This document shows positions 19,798 to 29,318 of a DNA stretch of 64,000 nucleotides, in pieces. Source of the stretch: CAWJKP01 sp963843465 (lineage in GTDB: Bacteria; Planctomycetota; Planctomycetia; Pirellulales; Thermoguttaceae); contig CAWJKP010000002.1 in the NCBI GenBank assembly GCA_963843465.1, forward strand, positions 1 through 64,000, written 5' to 3'. The number at the start of each line of letters is the position of its first letter. The stretch's first letter is position 1. The position numbers and the translations under genes were made by a program. Under the pieces are notes generated by a model, which saw nothing but the letters and a program-made list of their open reading frames with translations, did not search any database and had not been told where the DNA came from.

Positions 19798-22152
19798 ATG
19801 GTTGCACGGCTACCCCAGCTCGCTCGCCGCGCCCGCGGGTTGGTCATGTTCCTGGCAAACATTACTCTCTTGGCCTGTCTCGCGCCGACTGCGCCGGCGG
19901 CCGAGGAAGAGTTCGTCGGTCCGTTTGCGAGTTGGCTCGACGTGCGGCGGGATTTTGGAGCCGCCGGCGACGGCAAGACCGACGACACGCCGGCTTTGCA
20001 GCGGGCCTTGGACGAGATCCGCGAGCATAAGCGGGCCAGCGTGCTCTATCTGCCCAGCGGGACGTATCGGCTCACACGGACCCTGACCACGGCCCGCAAG
20101 GCCCACCAGGACAACATGGTCACCGTAGTTGGCGAAGACCCGGCTGGCGTCGTGCTGCGTTGGGACGGCCCGGACGGCGGGACCATGTTCCAGTGGGACG
20201 CCTGGTACGCCAAGCTCTCGCGACTGACCTTCGACGGGGCCGGCCGCGCGGAGACCTGCCTGCGCTATGGACCGCACTTCTCCACTTACAACGAAACCAG
20301 CGACCTGGTGCTGCGTGACGCCAAGAACGGCATTGTCTTCGGCGGTCCCGACTCCGCCGGACAGGCGGAGAACGAGGTCCTTCGCTGCCGTTTCCTGCGG
20401 TGTGGCGTCGGCCTCCAGACCGTCAACTGGAACTCGATGGACATCTGGGTCTGGTACTGCCGTTTCGAGGACTGCGGACGCGGAATCCACAACGTGATGG
20501 GTAACTGGCATGCGTGGGAGAACCTATTCCTGCGCTCCAAGGTCTCGGACGTCAGCCTGATGAACCTGATGGCCTTCTCGGTGGTCGACAACACCAGCGT
20601 TGGCTCGAAGCGGTTCCTCGACTTCTCCAGCGGTCACACCTGGGGCTCGCCCACGAGCATCACCGGCAATCGCGTGCTCGATCCCACGGGCGATTGGGCG
20701 ATGATCCTGGACAACGCCGGGCCATACCTGGTAGTCGACAACGTGCTGCGTCTGGGCGACAAGACCCGCGGGGTGCGCATGACCTGGGCCGACCAGACGC
20801 TGGTGGGGAACGTCTACTCCAAGGATAATGCCGTCGAGGAGCGCGGGCGATTCCGCCGCATCGAGGAGAAGGTCGTCGCGGCCACCGCTATCCCCGACTC
20901 GTTGCCTGCCCTCCCAATTGCGCCACCACGCCGCCGTCGCCGTGTGTTCGATATTCCCACGACCGCTGGTGCCGCGGCCATCCAGAAGGCGATCGACCAG
21001 GCAGCCCGGCTGACAGGCCAGCGCCCAGTAGTCCATCTGCCCATGGGGGCTTACAAGATCGACCGCACGCTGGTAATCCCCCGGGCGTGCGACGTGCAGC
21101 TCGTGGGCGACGGGGCCAGCGAGATCGCCACCCGGCTCGTCTGGACCGGCCCGGCCGACGGAGTGCTTCTTCGCGTCGATGGCCCCAGCCGGGCGACGAT
21201 TCGCGACCTCCAGATCCAGGCCGGCGCGTCGTCGGCTCTGCTGGTGGAAACGCCCGACCAGCCCGACGCACGGATCTTCGCGGACCAACTCAACACCAAC
21301 GGCCCGACCGGGCAGACCCATGGCCGGACCGCCGCCCTGCGCGTGACCGGCTTCGAGCGTACGCGGTTCCAGTTCCGCGCGCTGCAAGGCAGTGGCAACG
21401 GCGGCACCTGGGTGGAAATCATCGGCCAAGGCAGCGAGGCCCCGGGTCCGGCAGTCGGCGTGTTCACCGGGGCGACCGGCACGGCCGCCGGCCAATACGA
21501 CGTTCGCCAGGGCGGGCGGCTCGTGGTCCGCGGCGTGTACCACGAGCGAAGTTCCGACTCGCTCAACGGCCTACACCTGACCTCCAGCGGCACGCTCTCG
21601 ATCGACGCCACGCGATTCTCCTACGCCACGAGCAAAGAATCGCCGACCGTGGCCGCCGACAATTTCCGCGGCCTGTTCACGCTGGCCACCTGCATGTTGA
21701 TGCCAGTCGAGACCCAGGAGACGTGCCGCTTCGAGCTCCGCGGCGATGGCAGCCGGGCCAGCGTGCTGGCGCTGAACGATCAGTTCTGGGTGCAGAAGCC
21801 CGGGACGTCGGCCGACACAGTCTGGCTCAACCGAGCTCAGCCGCCGGCCAAGGGCGGGCTGATCGGCTCGAACATCAACACGAGCAACAAGGCCGCCTCG
21901 CCGCGGGGCTTCGCGTTTCTCAATAACGTCGGCGAGACCCCCGATCCGGCCCGCTCCAACTTCGGCTCCGGTCCGTTGGCCGACCGCGGCGGCGTGGACG
22001 ACGCAACCATCGTCCGCCATCTAGCCCCGCTTCGCTCGAACCATCCCTGGGTCCCAGCCGCCACGCCCGCCGGCACAACCGATCTCTCCATTCACCGCGT
22101 GATCGCCAACGGAGGACGCGGGGCCACCGTCGAACTGCGGATGGCGAAGTGA
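19798..22152 (+). CDS. Secreted right-handed beta-helix protein with two pectate-lyase-3-type modules
   Basis: ATG at 19798 has GGAG about eight bases upstream. A signal sequence ends near residue 38 (VMFLANITLLACLAPTAPAA). Residues about 45-380 form a Pectate_lyase_3-type beta-helix opening with WLDVRRDFGAAGDGKTDDTP and containing rungs such as NEVLRCRFLRCGVGLQTVNW. A proline/arginine linker (APPRRRRRVFDIP) leads to a second helix starting at AGAAAIQKAIDQAARLTGQR. The product is 784 residues and uninterrupted. Such proteins bind or cleave acidic polysaccharides or serve as surface structures; lyase activity cannot be claimed from sequence alone. Confidence 0.85.
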   Translation: MVARLPQLARRARGLVMFLANITLLACLAPTAPAAEEEFVGPFASWLDVRRDFGAAGDGKTDDTPALQRALDEIREHKRASVLYLPSGTYRLTRTLTTARKAHQDNMVTVVGEDPAGVVLRWDGPDGGTMFQWDAWYAKLSRLTFDGAGRAETCLRYGPHFSTYNETSDLVLRDAKNGIVFGGPDSAGQAENEVLRCRFLRCGVGLQTVNWNSMDIWVWYCRFEDCGRGIHNVMGNWHAWENLFLRSKVSDVSLMNLMAFSVVDNTSVGSKRFLDFSSGHTWGSPTSITGNRVLDPTGDWAMILDNAGPYLVVDNVLRLGDKTRGVRMTWADQTLVGNVYSKDNAVEERGRFRRIEEKVVAATAIPDSLPALPIAPPRRRRRVFDIPTTAGAAAIQKAIDQAARLTGQRPVVHLPMGAYKIDRTLVIPRACDVQLVGDGASEIATRLVWTGPADGVLLRVDGPSRATIRDLQIQAGASSALLVETPDQPDARIFADQLNTNGPTGQTHGRTAALRVTGFERTRFQFRALQGSGNGGTWVEIIGQGSEAPGPAVGVFTGATGTAAGQYDVRQGGRLVVRGVYHERSSDSLNGLHLTSSGTLSIDATRFSYATSKESPTVAADNFRGLFTLATCMLMPVETQETCRFELRGDGSRASVLALNDQFWVQKPGTSADTVWLNRAQPPAKGGLIGSNINTSNKAASPRGFAFLNNVGETPDPARSNFGSGPLADRGGVDDATIVRHLAPLRSNHPWVPAATPAGTTDLSIHRVIANGGRGATVELRMAK

Positions 22153-22257
22153 GCCATTTCTTGTTGTCCCTCGCTCCTCTTTCTGGCGTAGGCGATCCTT
22201 CGGCCACACCGGGCGGCTCGCTGAGGCCGCCGGCCCCACTCCCCGATTTTCGCGCTC

Positions 22258-22373
22258 AGCGCCCGCTGGAGGCGCGCTCTGTACCCAAGACGACCCAGAA
22301 GCCGTCCGCCGGCGGCTGCGCGTCAGCGGGGCGCATCGCGCGTCTACAGAACGCGCCACCTGGCGGGGGTGTT
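22258..22373 (+). repeat. Dispersed ~115-bp repeat, copy A
   Basis: This segment matches the reverse complement of 45249-45362 over almost its whole length, including the blocks cagcgcccgctggaggcgcg, gacgacccagaagccgtccg (acccaaaag in the other copy) and ggcgggggtgt. It is GC-rich with possible hairpins (for example GCGCCCGCTGGAGGCGC). No coding frame is kept in both copies. It may be a REP/MITE-like element or a fragment of a larger mobile element. Confidence 0.65.
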
Positions 22374-22512
22374 GGAAGGGGCAGGCGATCTGCCGTCGTA
22401 TGTTGCCGGCGTCGCTACTCTCTGACCGCCGGCGGGCCTATCACCCGACCCCGGCATCCGCCTGCCGGGCGCGGCCGGCGACTGTCCGCAGCCTGGCCCT
22501 GCTGGCCGAGAT

Positions 22513-22848
22513 TATCTTTCAGACACCACCCGCGGCGGCAAGTGCGTCGGGATCTACTGCGACCAGCCAGCCAAGGTTGTGTGCGTCGAAACCCAGGGCG
22601 ATCCCCGGCGTTTGGTCGATCCGTCGTACCTGGCCATGCCGTCGCTGATCAGCCCGCAGACGAGCGCCAAGATGGTCGGCGGCTGCGGCACCGCCGTGGA
22701 CCACGTTCTGGCGATGGCCTTCAACGACCCGTCGATGGACGACGAACAGGCCCCGGGCAACAGCGCCAATTGTGCCGTGCAATTACCCGTCCGCGAAGCC
22801 CCCTGCCCCGCGAACCTTGCACACCCTCCATCCCCCGCCATAGAATGA
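22513..22848 (+). CDS. Hypothetical protein, paralogue A (possible relic)
   Basis: In one frame the strand reads YLSDTTRGGKCVGIYCDQPA, then KVVCVETQGDPRRLVDPSYL, AMPSLISPQTSAKMVGGCGT, AVDHVLAMAFNDPSMDD and a stop at 22848. The block VETQGDPRR to AFNDPSMDD is about 80 percent identical to a frame at 34441-34720 on the other strand, which shows selection on the protein. No start codon with a ribosome-binding site is clear; GTG at 22579 is internal to the conserved part. I do not recognise the family. The tail after DDEQAPGN does not match the other copy, so it may be truncated. Confidence 0.45.
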   Translation, partial: YLSDTTRGGKCVGIYCDQPAKVVCVETQGDPRRLVDPSYLAMPSLISPQTSAKMVGGCGTAVDHVLAMAFNDPSMDDEQAPGNSANCAVQLPVREAPCPANLAHPPSPAIE

Positions 22849-22897
22849 GGTCTCGCGTTGAACAAGCAAGGGCTGCTACGCTCCGAGGAGTCTGCCA

Positions 22898-23516
22898 ATG
22901 AAACAAACCATCCTGCCGATCTTCATTCTACTCTGGATCTCCGCCGCACTGTTTGCCGCCGAACCGCGCGTGGTGTTCGAGGATAAGTTCGACGCAAAGT
23001 TGGGCGACGGCTGGGCCTGGTTGCGCGAAAACACCACCGCGTGGCGTATCAGGGACGGCGGGCTGGAAATCCGCGTCGAGCCGGGCTTGGCGAACAACGT
23101 GAAGAACGCGCTGCTGCGCCCAGCGCCAGACCGCAGCCAGAACGTCCTATGCCGTCGAGGTGACGATCACCTTCACCACGCCGCCGACGAACCAATACGA
23201 GCAGGCGGGAATCACCTGGTATCAGAAGGGAACGCCGGTGTTCAAGCTGGTTCACGAGCACATCGACGGCAAGGACTACATCATTCCCGGCAAGGTGCCT
23301 GCCCCGGAGAAGACCGTGCGGCTTCGGTTGCTTGTCACCAAGGACAAGTACACCGCCCAGTTCCAACCGAATGCGAACGGCGACTTCAAGACGGAGGCCT
23401 CGGGCAACCTCGCCCCCGGCGCTGAGGAGCAGATCAGCATCCAGTGCTACAACGGCCCTGCCAACGCCGAGCATTGGATGCGATTCGATGATTTTCGGAT
23501 TGGGGAAGTGAAATAG
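22898..23516 (+). CDS. Secreted DUF1349/concanavalin-like domain protein (frameshifted)
   Basis: ATG at 22898 follows GAGGAG and starts a signal peptide (MKQTILPIFILLWISAALFA). The mature domain begins VVFEDKFDAKLGDGWAWLRE and RIRDGGLEIRVEPG, typical of DUF1349/GH43-C2-like lectin-fold domains. Near 23145 a one-base shift is needed to continue into YAVEVTITFTTPPTNQYEQA, GITWYQKGTPVFKLVHEHID and the end RFDDFRIGEVK at 23516. About 205 residues after correction, a normal size for a single-domain sugar-binding protein. Interrupted by the shift as it stands. Confidence 0.7.
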
Positions 23517-23556
23517 GGGGCGTGGGAGCAGACCGAGGATAGATCAGCTCTGGCGG

Positions 23557-23889
23557 CTACTTCGCCATATCCTTGAGCAGCTTCAACGCCCGCACCTTGA
23601 CCTTGTTGTAGGCGGGCTTGGCGGCGCGATCCATCAGCTCGCCGGGCTTGAAGGGGTTGGGGACGCCCGTCTGGGCCTTACGGGCGGGGATCTTTTTCTT
23701 CTCGATCTTGATCAGCCCGGGGATGGCAATCACGCCCGCGCCCTTGTTGCCGAGGCTCTTCTTGATCTCGGCCACCAGGGCCTCCAGCACGGCGGCCACC
23801 TGCTTCTTGGAAAGCTCGGTGGCGGCGGCGACGTTGGCCAGCAGTTCGGACTTAGTGAGGGGCTTCTTGGGGGCGGTGGCTTTGGCCAT
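23557..23889 (-). CDS. HU-family DNA-binding protein (full length)
   Basis: A 110-residue HU/IHF-type protein with a basic lysine/alanine-rich start (MAKATAPKKPLTKSELLANV), helix AATELSKKQVAAVLEALVAE, the beta-arm region IPARKAQTGVPNPFKPGE, and a basic C-terminal helix (NKVKVRALKLLKDMAK). The HU signature around GVIAIPGLIKIEKKKIPARK is complete. It should bind DNA as a dimer and bend it. It is one of three near-identical copies in 18 kb and is driven by the conserved promoter listed next. No frameshift. Confidence 0.9.
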   Translation of the reverse strand: MAKATAPKKPLTKSELLANVAAATELSKKQVAAVLEALVAEIKKSLGNKGAGVIAIPGLIKIEKKKIPARKAQTGVPNPFKPGELMDRAAKPAYNKVKVRALKLLKDMAK

Positions 23890-23955
23890 GAATCTGGGTC
23901 TCCTCGTGAGGCAATGGGAATGACGATTCGTTCGCCTGCAATAGGGAACTGTGAT

Positions 23956-23984
23956 GATTTAAGCCGGTTTGACGGGAAATGCAA
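23956..23984 (-). promoter_or_regulatory. Conserved HU promoter, copy 2
   Basis: On the minus strand TTGCAT (23984-23979) and TAAATC (23961-23956) are spaced by 17 bases, about 65 bases before the ATG at 23889. Conservation with copy 3 continues upstream to about 24028 (blocks such as gaaacccgtgaa and aacccaggaaactcgc), which goes beyond a minimal promoter and may include a regulator site. Confidence 0.65.
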
Positions 23985-24144
23985 GCCGGAGACAGGCTGA
24001 AACCCGTGAAGAACCCAGGAAACTCGCCTCACAAGCCGTTCGTGCCGCGTTTTTCGCCGCTCCGCCACGACTCGGCGAACCCAAGGTGGTAAACTGCTGT
24101 CCTGCCCCTGTGGCCCCGTTCCCGGCCGAAGGACGCCCTTAACC

Positions 24145-24492
24145 ATGACCACCCACGACCACTCTTTCCGCAAGCTGTTGCCCGGCTTCGTCATCCCGGC
24201 AGGCACGCAGGTAGTGCTCAAGGTCGCCAAGGCCCTGCCGGACGGCCAGCAGTTCAAGCCGCCGGGAAGCGTGGGCGTGGTGTTGGAGAGCCCGCCGGAC
24301 AACCACCAGCCCTACCTGGTCCGGTTCGCCGATGGGGAGACGGTGACGGCCTATTTCCACGAGCTAGCGCTGCGGTGGCGGGAAGTCGAGGACGAGTTGG
24401 GCGATGTTACCGAGGACCTGCGGCCCTGGATCATCTACCGTTGTCGGAGGAGATCGTCGCCTCAGGACTCCTCGTTGGGGCGGATTGCTTGA
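24145..24492 (+). pseudogene. RlaP-like nucleotidyltransferase, N-terminal domain only
   Basis: ATG at 24145 begins a small beta-rich domain (PAGTQVVLKVAKALPDGQQF; GSVGVVLESPPDNHQPYLVR; FADGETVTAYFHELALR). From memory of the family, this domain precedes a predicted nucleotidyltransferase of the RlaP type, which continues YRC-VGSxAFGL after the linker. Here the text EDLRPWIIYRC is followed at once by unrelated codons running into the 3' end of the neighbouring gene, and the catalytic domain is missing. The family call is from recall of linked sequences, so only moderate confidence. It looks like another truncated gene. Confidence 0.5.
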
Positions 24493-26449
24493 CTGGCCAT
24501 CTGCTCGCCAATAGCGGCCTCGATCCTCTGGAATACGCCTTGCCAATCTCCTCGTTTGTCCTGACGGAACAGCCGCATCGTAGGATACCAGGGACTGTCG
24601 CTGCGATCCAGCAGCCAGCGCCAGTCGGGAACGAAGGGTAGTGCAACCCAGACGAGAACGCCTAGCGCCCCTGCCAAATGGGCTACCGCCGTATCACAGG
24701 TGATCACCAGGTCCAGATTCGCCAGCACGGCCGCGGTGTCCATAAAGTCTCTGCAAACGGCTCGCCCAGGTCGATGACCGGAAAGTGGTCGCGCACCTCT
24801 TGCAACTCCTCCGCCCCCGCCCCTTTTTGCAGGCTAACCAGGTGGATAGCCGGCAAGCTGGCAAGCGGCTCGAAGCAACTCAACGGGATCGAGCGGGCAC
24901 GGTCGTTCTTGTGCGTTGGATTGCCTCGCCAGGCAATGCCGATCTTGGAATCGGCGATCGGGCCTAATTCTCCCCGCCACTGCTCGATCAGCACTGGGTC
25001 CGCGAAGAGGTAGGGAACGTCGGCAGGGATCGTTTCCAGGGAGGTGTGGAAGATGCCCGGCAGGCTCAAAAGCGGGGCCTGGACATCAAATGGCGGAAGA
25101 TCGTCTCCCCGCCCGATCAACGCATCGACGCCGCGACAGCCTGCCAGCAGCCGAACCAGCGGTTTCTGACATTCCACGAGGACGCTGGCCCCGGCCTGCT
25201 TGACTAGAGACGCATAGCGGATGAATTGGATCGTGTCTCCAAACCCCTGCTCAGCGTGGAGAAGGATGGTTCTTCCTTCCAGCGGCTGCCCGTCCCAGGG
25301 TGCTTGCGAAAAGTCGCGCGGCGGGCACTGTTTGGTCTTCCAACGCCATTGGTATTCGGCCCAGCCGCGCTGGAAATCCCCGGTCAGCAATAGCAGCGAT
25401 AGATTCACGTGCGCATCGGCATAGTCCGATTTCAGTTCCAATGCCCGGCGGTAGCAGGCAACCGCTTCATCCAGCTTCCCCTGGTCCTTCAACGCAACGC
25501 CCAGGTTATTGTGAATCTCGGCAAAGTCTGGCTTCAGTTCCAGTGCCCGGCGGTGACAGGCGACTGCTTCATCCAGCTTCCCCTGCTCGTTCAACGCAAT
25601 ACCCAGGTTGCCGTGTGCCTTGGCATAGTTCGGCTCCAGTTCCAGTGCGCGGCGGTAGCAGGCAACCGCTTCATCCAGCTTCCCCTGGCCCTTCAACGCA
25701 ACGCCCAGGTTGTGGTGTACGATGGCAAAGTCCGGCTTCAGTTCGAGTGCCCGGCGGTAGCAGGCAACCGCTTCGTCCACCTCGCCCTGGCCGTTCAACG
25801 CAGCGCCGAGGTTGTTGTGTGCCTCGGCATAGTCCGGCTTCAGTTCCACTACCCGGCGGTAGCAGGTCGCTGCTTCGCCCAGCTTCCCCTGGCCGTTCAA
25901 CGCAGCGCCGAGGTTGTTGTGTGCCTCGGCATAGTCCGGCTTCAGTTCCAGAGCCCGGCGGTAACAGGTGACCACTTCGTCCAGCTTCCCCTGGTCGTTC
26001 AACGCAACGCCCAGGTTGTAGTGTGCGTCGGCATAGTCCGGCTTCAGTTCCAGAGCCCGGCGGTAACAGGTGACCGCTTCGTCCGGCTTCCCACGGTCGT
26101 AAAGCCCAGCGCCCAGGTTGTTGTGCGCCTCGGCATAGTCCGGCTTCAGTTCCAAGGCCCGACGGAAGCAGGCGAGCGCCTCGGGAATCCTGCGCAAGGC
26201 GCGATACGCTCCACCCAAGTTGTTATGGAAGGCAGCCGAATTCTCATTTAACCCGACCGCACGTGCGATGTATTCGACGGCGACCTCGTGCTTCCCTACT
26301 TGGTGAGCAATCACACCGAGAAGATCCCACGCATCGGCATGATTCGGCTCGACCGCGAGAATCTGCCGGTAGATCTGCTCGGCAGCTTGCAGCCGTCCGG
26401 CTTGATGGTGTTGGATCGCAATCGCCAATGCTTCGGAAATCGTTGCCAT
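24462..26449 (-). CDS. TPR-repeat protein with GT9/GT41-like glycosyltransferase domain (frameshifted)
   Basis: ATG at 26449 (MATISEALAIAIQHHQAGRL) starts a run of about eleven 34-residue tetratricopeptide repeats, most with the core YAEAHNNLGAALNGQGK and ACYRRALELKPD. From about residue 370 a glycosyltransferase-like domain follows (FGDTIQFIRYASLVKQAG, KIGIAWRGNPTHKNDRARSI). Near 24740 a one-base shift is needed to reach the conserved C-terminal block DLVITCDTAVAHLAGALGV and a stop at 24462; uncorrected, the frame stops at 24704. The DTAVAHLAGALG motif is the usual sugar-nucleotide-site signature of these proteins. Likely protein or cell-surface glycosylation. Confidence 0.8.
25430..26180 (-). 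repeat. 102-bp tandem repeats encoding TPR units
   Basis: Near-identical blocks such as cggcatagtccg and ttcagttcca recur every 102 bp. Several neighbouring units differ by only a few bases, implying recent unit duplication and likely copy-number variation between strains. Confidence 0.75.
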
Positions 26450-26627
26450 AACGTATATCATGGCAACGGAAGCTGCCAGCCGCAATGTGTTTCAAGAGAA
26501 CCAAAACGGGCCAAACCGGTACTCTACGCCTATCGCGTACTGATGCTCGGCATCCACCTGCTACGAACCGGCAAGGCGTGTGCTACCGATGAAGCCAGCT
26601 CGTATCTCGGCTCGCCCACGTCGGCCA

Positions 26628-26806
26628 TCACTTGCCTCCCAGCAGCCGTTGAAGAGCCTGCTCGATCATGTCCTTGCGCGCCACCCCCTCCCGCCACTCA
26701 GCCGGAATCCCGAACTCTCCCCAGTATGCCCCGACAAGCTGCCCGGCGTATTGAACTCGGTGGTGGCACCAAAGGCATCTCCGTACCGGGTGGAGACTTT
26801 CACCAT
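26628..26806 (-). pseudogene. ADP-ribosylglycohydrolase relic A: N-terminus joined to C-terminus
   Basis: ATG at 26806 is seven bases after the upstream gene's stop. The first 19 codons read MVKVSTRYGDAFGATTEFN, the start of an ADP-ribosylglycohydrolase (GDAxGAxxEF). After a frame change the sequence continues as the family C-terminus QLVGAYWGEFGIPAEWREGV and MIEQALQRLLGGK with stop at 26628. This matches the end of the longer copy at 31811 (QLAGAYWGESGIPQEWRDGL). About 200 middle residues, including the aspartate cluster that binds magnesium, are gone. A short frame begins at the overlapping ATG near 26627 (MADVGEPRYELASS). Confidence 0.65.
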
Positions 26807-26813
26807 AGGCAGC

Positions 26814-27140
26814 CTACCTCTTGATCCTCCCCTTCTCGACCAGGTAGTCAAAGAGGGAGTGCAAGTCCTCGCCCGTGGCTTCCGGTTTCTCGGGAAATCG
26901 CGTAACGCCGGAATGCCACGATCCGTCCTGGCCCACGGTCACGTCGTAGTCGGGCACCGGCATCCCGCCCTCGAAGACCCATTGGCAGTCCTCGTAGTCC
27001 AACGGCTTGACGGCGACCGTATCGAGGGTCTTGTCGGTGTGGACGCCTGCCGAGACCGCGCTGACGATGTCTTCCTCCCACGCCCGTTCCGACACGCGCG
27101 TCTCCACCTCGGGCATGGCGACGACAACCAGCACCTCCAT
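26814..27140 (-). CDS. Hypothetical acidic protein
   Basis: ATG at 27140 has AAAAGGA four bases upstream; an earlier ATG at 27167 is possible. The product, about 108 residues, is acidic and soluble (MEVLVVVAMPEVETRVSERA; SLFDYLVEKGRIKR) with no signal peptide or membrane segment. It sits directly before the ADP-ribosylglycohydrolase relic and was probably co-transcribed with it. I do not recognise the family. Confidence 0.55.
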   Translation of the reverse strand: MEVLVVVAMPEVETRVSERAWEEDIVSAVSAGVHTDKTLDTVAVKPLDYEDCQWVFEGGMPVPDYDVTVGQDGSWHSGVTRFPEKPEATGEDLHSLFDYLVEKGRIKR

Positions 27141-27260
27141 CGTGTCCTTTTCAGGTCGATCTGGCATCCTTCATCTCCCGCTTGTCCGCGATTTCATTCC
27201 AGCATGTTCCCCATCGCCGCCAACTGCTCCGCACTCGGATACCGCCCTTGAAGGAGCCCT

Positions 27261-27425
27261 TCACTCTTCGCTTTCATCGTAATCGTGTTCGCGGCCCTTG
27301 TGCCACCCTCGTTCCCAAGCGAGGCGGGCGTCAGCTTCCTCTTCCTGGTCGTAGGGGTTCTCGCTGACATCGACGCCTTCCCAGTAGGCGTCGTAGCCCT
27401 GGTCAAAGGCTTCATTGTTGGTCAT
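27261..27425 (-). CDS. Small RMF/CrpP-like protein
   Basis: ATG at 27425 has GAGGGG upstream. The 54-residue product reads EAFDQGYDAYWEGVDVSENP, YDQEEEADARLAWERGWHKG and an acidic tail. The G-x-x-A-x(3)-G ... NPY ... W-x-x-GW layout is the core of the ribosome modulation factor/CrpP-like family. Possible roles are ribosome hibernation or nucleic-acid binding; this is inference from a short motif. Confidence 0.55.
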   Translation of the reverse strand: MTNNEAFDQGYDAYWEGVDVSENPYDQEEEADARLAWERGWHKGREHDYDESEE

Positions 27426-27445
27426 CGGGTGGCCCCTCGATTTCG

Positions 27446-27763
27446 TCATTGGACACGTCTACTGTTTTCACGTCGATGATCCTTCCTTCCGTATGCGTGT
27501 CGAAAGATCGCCCCAGTGACCAGCCAGCCACCCACGGCCCCGAGAATTGCCCCAATCGGCATCACGGCGATCATGCCGAGAAGTCCACCAAGGATCGCGC
27601 CGCCCATCGCAGCAAGAATACCAAGGAATAATCGGCCAAAGCGCGTTCGAGTGACCATGCCTAAGAGGGAGCCGATTCGTGCCCCAGGCACTCCACAGAT
27701 CAAGGCCATGATGGCGGCGGCGATCCCGATCACGTCAGCGGCCCCGCCCGTCGTGCTAATCAC
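27446..27763 (-). CDS. Small glycine-rich membrane protein
   Basis: The frame starts at GTG 27763, just after the upstream stop. It encodes 105 residues with about three hydrophobic segments rich in G-x(3)-G zippers (FLGILAAMGGAILGGLLGMI, PIGAILGAVGGWLVTGAIF) and a basic tail. Glycine-zipper membrane proteins of this size are common and mostly uncharacterised. No specific function is claimed. Confidence 0.5.
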   Translation of the reverse strand: MISTTGGAADVIGIAAAIMALICGVPGARIGSLLGMVTRTRFGRLFLGILAAMGGAILGGLLGMIAVMPIGAILGAVGGWLVTGAIFRHAYGRKDHRRENSRRVQ

Positions 27764-27768
27764 TGATC

Positions 27769-28017
27769 CTACCCCAAGGCCATCGCCAGGAGCCTTGGCA
27801 CGCCGACAAAGGGAGTCTCAGCAAGGCCATGCCGCCGCCGCATATACTCGGGGCTGTTCGTACTAACCCACACCCGCCCACCTGCGTCTTCCCATACCAG
27901 TGCCTTGAGCGGGAGGTCGATTGCCAACGTCGGATACGAGGGCGTTGAGGGTAGGTGCGGGGCTGGTGGCGGTGGCACCTGTCCGACGAGCAGGCAGAGG
28001 AGGGCGACGTGGAGCAT
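27769..28017 (-). pseudogene. DUF302-like secreted protein, internally deleted
   Basis: ATG at 28017 has AAGGAG upstream and a short signal peptide (MLHVALLCLLVGQVPPPP). After only a proline-rich linker the sequence is already at the C-terminal part of a DUF302 domain (YPTLAIDLPLKALVWEDAGG, RVWVSTNSPEYMRRRHGL). The first half of the domain appears to be missing although the frame is kept. 82 residues. Family call is moderate; the loss of the middle follows from comparison with the usual 90-residue domain. Confidence 0.45.
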
Positions 28018-28274
28018 GGCGGTTCTCCTTTCGCTACCGCTGCAATTATCCGCCTTCGGGCAAAGAATGGCAAGGGTCGTTCTGCCCCAGCAGCCTCTCC
28101 ACCAAAGCCCGAACCTGACCATCCAGGGCAAACAACGCTTCCTCGGGTTCGGCACACCAGATCAGAACCGGCCAGCTCGCTAAGGGTCAGTTCAAGCGGA
28201 TAGTCCCCCGCACGGCGAGGGGCTTGTTCCCCTAGTGGGAAATGTCGCCGGGGAATACGGGCAATGACGATGGT

Positions 28275-29318
28275 CTACCTGCTCGACGGCCCCACGACTA
28301 GGATCATAAACGAGTCTGGCTTCGCAATGGGCCGCGACTTTGCATCCTTTTGGTGCCCGAATTCCGCCGTGGGAAGGTAGAGTGTGTGCGTTTTCGGATT
28401 GATGCCCATCGTCTTCGCCCCCTGTCGCGTGTGGACCGTTTGGATGATGGCGAACTTGCCCGGCGACGTTTCGCGGGCGACGGCCAGGGTGCCGTCTCGG
28501 CAACTGGCAAAGGCGTCACCGTCGAATTGCGTGGCATCGTTGCCAGCACCAATAGGGAGATCGGCCAGGACCGTGCCACTATCACTGTTGATGACAACGA
28601 GTTTCTGCGGTTTTCGGCAACCGATGAAGAGGCGATGACGCACCGTGTCCATCGACATGCCGACCGGGCTGCCACCAGGGGCGGTAGGCCACTTGTGAAT
28701 CACCTTCATTGTCCTTGTGTCCACGACCGCGACCCGATCTTTGTCCACGAGGTTGACGTAGGCCTTACCCTCTGCGGCAACGAGGAACTCAGGTTTGCCA
28801 CCCAAGACGACAGGCGGGTCAGCCCTGCCAGTCTTGGGGTCAACATCCGCCGAAATCGGGATCAGGACGCCTGCGTCTCCACACGACACCAAGACCTTAC
28901 GGCTCGCAGGGTCGTAAATAATGCCATCGGCATCCACGGCGGCCGTCACCTTGCCGAGCACCCGGTTCGTCTTGAGGTCGAAGATCGTGATCGCCCCGTT
29001 CCCGCCGTCCGAGATGAAGCCACGACCGACGCCGACAACCACGGCGACCCCGTGGTTGTGCTGTTGGCCGGGAATGTCGGCCACCGTCTTCCCCGTCGCG
29101 GCGTCGAGAACCATCGTGTGGGTCGTGCGGGGAACGTAAAGAAGTCCGCGTTCTGGATCGACGGCAAGGTAGTCAAAGCCGCCTTCTCCTCCGACGTGAA
29201 AGACTTGGCGGACCTCATAAGGGCCAACCTCTACCGAGGTGGAAGGCTGCCCGTGGACCCGCCTTGCACCAAACACTATCAGGGAGAGCGTGATAAGAGC
29301 ATACAGTGATCCGCGCAT
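28275..29318 (-). CDS. Secreted YVTN/YncE-like beta-propeller protein
   Basis: ATG at 29318 has a GAGGT box upstream and starts a signal peptide (MRGSLYALITLSLIVFGARR). The 347-residue protein is a seven-bladed YncE-like propeller: GFDYLAVDPERGLLYVPRTT, TMVLDAATGKTVADIPG, AITIFDLKTNRVLGKVTAAV, VAVVDTRTMKVIHKWP and LVVINSDSGTVLADLPIGAG. It is complete with a natural end. Ligand unknown; such proteins are often periplasmic. No operon partner is evident. Confidence 0.85.
   Translation of the reverse strand: MRGSLYALITLSLIVFGARRVHGQPSTSVEVGPYEVRQVFHVGGEGGFDYLAVDPERGLLYVPRTTHTMVLDAATGKTVADIPGQQHNHGVAVVVGVGRGFISDGGNGAITIFDLKTNRVLGKVTAAVDADGIIYDPASRKVLVSCGDAGVLIPISADVDPKTGRADPPVVLGGKPEFLVAAEGKAYVNLVDKDRVAVVDTRTMKVIHKWPTAPGGSPVGMSMDTVRHRLFIGCRKPQKLVVINSDSGTVLADLPIGAGNDATQFDGDAFASCRDGTLAVARETSPGKFAIIQTVHTRQGAKTMGINPKTHTLYLPTAEFGHQKDAKSRPIAKPDSFMILVVGPSSR

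Noticed and set aside
25409..26251. Repetitive plus-strand protein of 280 codons
   Set aside because: Antisense of the TPR repeats, which have the correct TPR consensus on the minus strand.
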